A stretch of 64,000 bases of DNA. It comes from a virus. Position 1 is the first letter of the stretch; the number at the start of each line of letters is the position of its first letter. Shown in pieces: positions 59,808 through 64,000 of the stretch. Made by a program: the position numbers and the translations under genes. The stretch covers positions 186,001 through 250,000 of the IMG/VR virus record IMGVR_UViG_3300027541_000009. The stretch is one strand, 5' to 3'. The notes under the pieces were generated by a model, which worked only from the letters and a program-made list of their open reading frames with translations, was not told the origin of the DNA and made no database searches.

Positions 59808-62800
59808 ATGACAAAGAAAAGAGTAAAATTTAATACCATTTTAGAAAGACAGCTACCTTCTTATGTAAGGGAAGAATTTCCTTTAGTTGCTGAATTTTTA
59901 AAACAATATTATCTTTCTCAGGAATTTACTGGAGCTCCTTATGATTTGATACAAAATATTGATCAATATATTAAATTAGATGAAATTAAGAGCAATACAG
60001 ACTTTGCGATTCTTTCAAATGATATTTCATTTGATGATGATGTTATTACGGTCTCCTCAGAATCTGGAACTATTGGTTTTCCAGATTCCTATGGTTTGAT
60101 TAAAATTGATGATGAAATTATAACCTACGAATATAAAACTTCAAATTCTTTTGTTAATTGTATCAGAGGTTTTAGTGGAATTTCTTCTTACTCAAATGTT
60201 GGAATAAGCACAAGTAGAACTAATTCTCTATCGGATTTATCTGATCAACTCGTATTCGAATCAACAGAATCTAAAGAGCATTTATCTGGTTCAAAAATAA
60301 CTAATTTAAGTTCGTTATTTTTAAAAGAGTTTTTAAAAAAGATAAAGTATCAATTAATTCCCGGATTTGAAGGGAGGGAATTATATAGTAATTTAGACCA
60401 ATATCTATTTCTAAAACAATCAAAGGATTTTTATTCCTCAAAGGGAACAGATATTTCATATAAGATTCTATTTAAAGTTTTATATGGAGAAGATGTTGAT
60501 ATTGTAAAACCACAAAATAGTCTAATTAGACCATCAAATGCTGGATTTAATGTCATCAATGCTTTAGTTGTAGAATCTATAGAAGGAGACCCATATAATT
60601 TAAGAAACTCTACTTTATTTCAAGATGAGTATGGCGATATAACCAAATGTTATGCTTCAATATCTGATGTAGAAAAAATTTATTCTACGGAAGGAAAAGA
60701 GTATTATAGATTGGGATTTGATGGTGGGTATAATAGAGATATTGGTGTAAGTGGAGCACTATATGGAAACTTTTCCATACATCCCAAGACAAGAATAATA
60801 GGTGACGTAAATCCAGATGTATCAACAATTGATGTAGATTCTACAGTTGGATTCCCCTCTAGTGGTGATTTATTTGTAACTTATGAAGATGGTACAACAG
60901 GCGTAGTTTCATATGCATCAAAAAGTCTGACTCAGTTTTTTGGATGTGTAAATATAACTAAAAAAATATTCGATGCTTCTGATATTTCTTTAAATGTATT
61001 TGCATACGGATCCTCAAGTCAATCGGATAGTAATGAGACTATAAAAGTTAGAATTAATTCGGTACTAAATGAGGTGTCTCTTGTTGATGATGAAGCAGTT
61101 TATTATCAAATTTCGGGTGATAATGCAATAATTAGAACTTTAGGTGCTGATTCTATAGATCCAATTTCAAATAGTTGGATTTTTAACATCCAAACTACAT
61201 ACGAAGTTAAAGAAATATCCGTATTCAATTCTTCATCAAAAATTTATAGTGTAAAAACAAGCGATAAACACAATTTTGCAACTGGAGACTCGGTTAATTT
61301 AATTTCAAATAATGGTTCTAAAACTGTATTGTCCATTATTGGAGTTGTTTCAGATACTGAGGTTTATATTGGAAGTAATATTGCTGTTCCGACAAATTTC
61401 AAATATACTATAGAGAAAGTACTGACTAAAGTTAGACATACTCTATACAACGAACTATCAAATCAAAATGCAAATGTTCAAAATATTTACAAAATAAAAG
61501 AAAAAACTTTAGTTGCGTCTCCATCATTACCATTTTATAATGGACAGTCTCTCAATGCTTCTGATAGATCTTTATATATTAGTGGTACTTTTCCTGCCGG
61601 AGATACTTTTAGGATAACAAATCAAAAAGATCATGGATTCTATACGGGAGATTGTATTTACTACGAATCTTCGGGAGAAACTAGTGATATTCCAAGATCA
61701 TTATTTGATAGTGGAGTTTATTATATAAAAAGAGTAGATGCAAATAATGTACAATTTGCCAAAAGTAGTTCAGATATTCAGAATTCCAAATTCTTAAAAA
61801 CAGAAGAAAACATAAATGTAGCATCTGATAAAATTATTCTCCAACAATTCAAATCAAAATCATTAATATCACAAAAATTACTTAGAGAAATTTCTTTACC
61901 ATATAATGATGGGAAGAATTATGAAACTTTTCCCGGACCTACCGGAATTCTTATTAACGGAACAGAAATATTAAATTATAAATCTAAAGATATAATTTAT
62001 TATGGACCCGTAGAAAGTATTGATGTTTCTTCAGGAGGTTCTGAATATGATGTTATTAGTCCTCCTGTTTTAGATATAACTGATTCTATTGGAATTGGTG
62101 CTACTGGATATTGCGCCGTTTCTGGTGGTTTATTTGAAATTAGATTATTAGATCCCGGTTTTGATTATGTTTCAAAACCAACAATAAGAATTACTGGGGG
62201 AAATGGAGTTGGAGCTGTAGCAGATGTATCAACTAAATTTATAGATCATGAAGTATTTTTCAATTCTGAGCAAAAGTTTAATGAAGTTAATATAATTAAC
62301 AACTCCATTGGTTTTTCTACTTATCATAAATTTAGAAATGCAGAAAAAATAACATATTATACAAATAATCAAAAAGGAGTTGGTGGAATTTCGACAAATG
62401 CGGAGTATTATGCCCGCGTTGTTGACTTAAAGACTTTAACAATCCATAATAGTGCCGAAGATGCTCTTGTTGGGATTAATACCGTTTCTTTAACCACATA
62501 TGGTATAGGTAATCATTCATTCAAATGCATCAATAAAAAACAAGTTATTTCTACCATTAATGTTCTAAACCCAGGATTTGGATATCAAAATAAAATAAGA
62601 ACTACCTCACCTTCGGGGATTAATACATCAACTAATAGTATTAATATAAATGAACACGATTTTAATTCTGGAGAAATAGTCAGATATACTAGCAGTGGAA
62701 CAGCAATAGGTGGATTAACTAAAAACTCTGATTATTATTTGACTAAGATCGACGACAATAATTTTAAGCTATCAATTGTTGGGGTAAGTTCATCCAATCA

Positions 62801-64000
62801 AGATTTTTATTATACAACAAATCAATATGTAGATTTAACCTCTAGAGGAACTGGAGTACACTACTTTAACTATCAACCAATTTCTGTTGAAGTTGTGGGA
62901 GAAATTGGGGTTTCAACATCTGCCGGTGTGGATTTTGCGGCAAAAATTCAACCAGTTTTTAGGGGAGAAATAACATCTTTCCATTTACAAAATGGAGGAA
63001 GATCATATGGAACACCTGAAGTATTGAATTACCTCAGAGAACCACTTTTGATTTTAAGACAAGGAAAAAGTTCAGAAATAGTACCAATTATCAATAATGG
63101 AAGAATAGTAGAAGTTTTAGTTAATAATTCTGGTTATGATTATAATAATGCACCAACTATCAACATATCTGGAGATGGATTAGGCGCTGTTTTGGTGCCA
63201 ATTGTTGAAAATGGTCAAATTAAACAAGTAAAAATAATAAATGGAGGAATTGGATATTCTCAAAAAAATACTTTTATTACAGTCCAAGATTCTGGTTCTG
63301 GGGCAACATTTAAATCAAAATTAAAATCATGGAATATAAATTTAGTGAGTAGGAATTTTAGCAATACAACTCCAGATGATGGATTCGTATTTTATAATTC
63401 ATACACTAAAGGTGGTCTTCAGTACTCTCATTTATATGCACCAAGAAAACTTAGAGAATCAATATATTCTGTAGATCCTACAGGAAGACCATCTTATGGA
63501 AATTTTGATTTAAGTAGAGTAGGAGGAAGTGAAGTATCTTCGACTAAACATTCTCCGATAATTGGTTGGGCATATGATGGGAATCCAATCTATGGTCCAT
63601 ATGGATACGCTAAAAAGGACGCTTCCGGTGGCGGTTCAATAACACAGATGAAATCTGGGTATAAACTTGCACCAGTATCAAGTGATAGACCATCTGAAAA
63701 AATATACCCATTAGGGTTTTTTGTAGAAGATTACAAATATTATACTCGACTAAATCAAGATGATAGTGTTTTGGATGAGCATAATGGTAGATTTTGTGTT
63801 ACTCCAGAATTTCCCAATGGAGTATACGCTTATTTTTGCACAATAGCAGCGACAACTACCAGAACATCTTCAAGTCCATTTCGAAATTACAGGATACCCG
63901 TATTTCCATATCTTATTGGAAATACTTTCAAGTCACGTCCAAATGAATTCAATTTTAAAGCCTCTTCAAATCAAGATGATATTGACTTAAACAAAACTGA
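59808..64000 (+). CDS. Large baseplate wedge/structural protein with YHYH-type motif (partial, >1397 aa)
   Basis: Starts MTKKRVKFNTILERQLPSYV right after gp6 and runs past the window end. Residues ~170-245 (LFLKEFLKKIKYQLIPGFEG; FYSSKGTDISYKILFKVLYG) are typical of cyanophage proteins in the gp7 position. Around 63560-63620 lies GWAYDGNPIYGPYGY, the YHYH-protein motif. Many IGISTS/VVG strands as in the adhesins. Probably the cyanophage counterpart of gp7/wedge or a fused fibre; T4 gp7 similarity itself is not visible. Confidence 0.75.
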   Translation, partial: MTKKRVKFNTILERQLPSYVREEFPLVAEFLKQYYLSQEFTGAPYDLIQNIDQYIKLDEIKSNTDFAILSNDISFDDDVITVSSESGTIGFPDSYGLIKIDDEIITYEYKTSNSFVNCIRGFSGISSYSNVGISTSRTNSLSDLSDQLVFESTESKEHLSGSKITNLSSLFLKEFLKKIKYQLIPGFEGRELYSNLDQYLFLKQSKDFYSSKGTDISYKILFKVLYGEDVDIVKPQNSLIRPSNAGFNVINALVVESIEGDPYNLRNSTLFQDEYGDITKCYASISDVEKIYSTEGKEYYRLGFDGGYNRDIGVSGALYGNFSIHPKTRIIGDVNPDVSTIDVDSTVGFPSSGDLFVTYEDGTTGVVSYASKSLTQFFGCVNITKKIFDASDISLNVFAYGSSSQSDSNETIKVRINSVLNEVSLVDDEAVYYQISGDNAIIRTLGADSIDPISNSWIFNIQTTYEVKEISVFNSSSKIYSVKTSDKHNFATGDSVNLISNNGSKTVLSIIGVVSDTEVYIGSNIAVPTNFKYTIEKVLTKVRHTLYNELSNQNANVQNIYKIKEKTLVASPSLPFYNGQSLNASDRSLYISGTFPAGDTFRITNQKDHGFYTGDCIYYESSGETSDIPRSLFDSGVYYIKRVDANNVQFAKSSSDIQNSKFLKTEENINVASDKIILQQFKSKSLISQKLLREISLPYNDGKNYETFPGPTGILINGTEILNYKSKDIIYYGPVESIDVSSGGSEYDVISPPVLDITDSIGIGATGYCAVSGGLFEIRLLDPGFDYVSKPTIRITGGNGVGAVADVSTKFIDHEVFFNSEQKFNEVNIINNSIGFSTYHKFRNAEKITYYTNNQKGVGGISTNAEYYARVVDLKTLTIHNSAEDALVGINTVSLTTYGIGNHSFKCINKKQVISTINVLNPGFGYQNKIRTTSPSGINTSTNSININEHDFNSGEIVRYTSSGTAIGGLTKNSDYYLTKIDDNNFKLSIVGVSSSNQDFYYTTNQYVDLTSRGTGVHYFNYQPISVEVVGEIGVSTSAGVDFAAKIQPVFRGEITSFHLQNGGRSYGTPEVLNYLREPLLILRQGKSSEIVPIINNGRIVEVLVNNSGYDYNNAPTINISGDGLGAVLVPIVENGQIKQVKIINGGIGYSQKNTFITVQDSGSGATFKSKLKSWNINLVSRNFSNTTPDDGFVFYNSYTKGGLQYSHLYAPRKLRESIYSVDPTGRPSYGNFDLSRVGGSEVSSTKHSPIIGWAYDGNPIYGPYGYAKKDASGGGSITQMKSGYKLAPVSSDRPSEKIYPLGFFVEDYKYYTRLNQDDSVLDEHNGRFCVTPEFPNGVYAYFCTIAATTTRTSSSPFRNYRIPVFPYLIGNTFKSRPNEFNFKASSNQDDIDLNKT

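Noticed and set aside
1-64000. Photosynthesis or carbon-metabolism genes (psbA, psbD, talC, hli)
   Set aside because: None of their characteristic motifs was seen in the window.

Overview
This window looks like part of the genome of a T4-like (Tevenvirinae-related) marine cyanomyovirus, probably infecting Synechococcus or a related picocyanobacterium. The grounds are: baseplate wedge proteins gp25 and gp6 next to a YHYH-motif baseplate giant; a row of cyanophage-type fibre/adhesin genes (one over 2000 codons, one with a collagen-like G-x-Q repeat region); T4-type late promoters (TATAAATA and close variants); two tRNA genes (Leu-UAA, Thr-UGU); and a cluster of cyanobacterial-type DnaA boxes (TTTTCCACA). 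No photosynthesis gene, integrase or CRISPR array was seen. The sequence is AT-rich, almost all genes are on the + strand, and most are small and tightly packed.

Layout. 1-2.3 kb: end of a glycine-rich fibre gene, two virion-associated genes and a 2OG-Fe(II) oxygenase. 2.3-4.2 kb: small genes, two tRNAs and a Mom-like DNA-modification gene. 4.2-16.8 kb: late tail-fibre/adhesin block, with one small gene on the minus strand sharing a palindromic late promoter. 16.8-20 kb: envelope-oriented group (SprT-like metallopeptidase, RlpA-like protein, several exported or membrane peptides). 20-34.8 kb: a long train of tiny genes joined mostly by ATGA/GTGA overlaps, interrupted by a GIY-YIG homing endonuclease. 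34.8-54.6 kb: DNA-modification/regulation region. It holds a Dam-type methyltransferase, an SF2 helicase, an MvaI/BcnI-family restriction endonuclease overlapping a beta-class methyltransferase, a KxDG nucleotidyltransferase-like protein, a MutH/Sau3AI-family nuclease, two homing endonucleases on the minus strand, two candidate internal head proteins and many small genes. 54.6-64 kb: structured intergenic region, a glycosyltransferase-like gene, then baseplate genes.

The most unusual feature is a 29-bp element (ACTTGGATCC...TATAGT) present in 14 nearly identical copies between 35.65 and 53.80 kb and nowhere else in the window. Every copy sits at a gene start and contains GATC. The array begins exactly at the stop codon of the Dam-type gene, and one copy precedes the MutH/Sau3AI-like nuclease gene, whose family acts on GATC. 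I infer, without proof, a GATC-centred regulatory or self-recognition circuit. A second restriction-modification pair (MvaI/BcnI type) lies in the same region.

Other non-coding structure: composite junctions in which a terminator hairpin is followed at once by a -10 box, with a conserved AAACTG-type block 38-40 bp upstream of that -10; four DnaA boxes in 64 bp beside an AT-rich stretch (candidate origin or DnaA-controlled site); a duplicated 55-nt leader; a 17-bp perfect inverted repeat with a late promoter in its loop; a strong terminator inside the 5' end of a coding sequence; and a conserved-looking gene split by an in-frame stop. All functional calls come from reading motifs by eye; no database search was possible.
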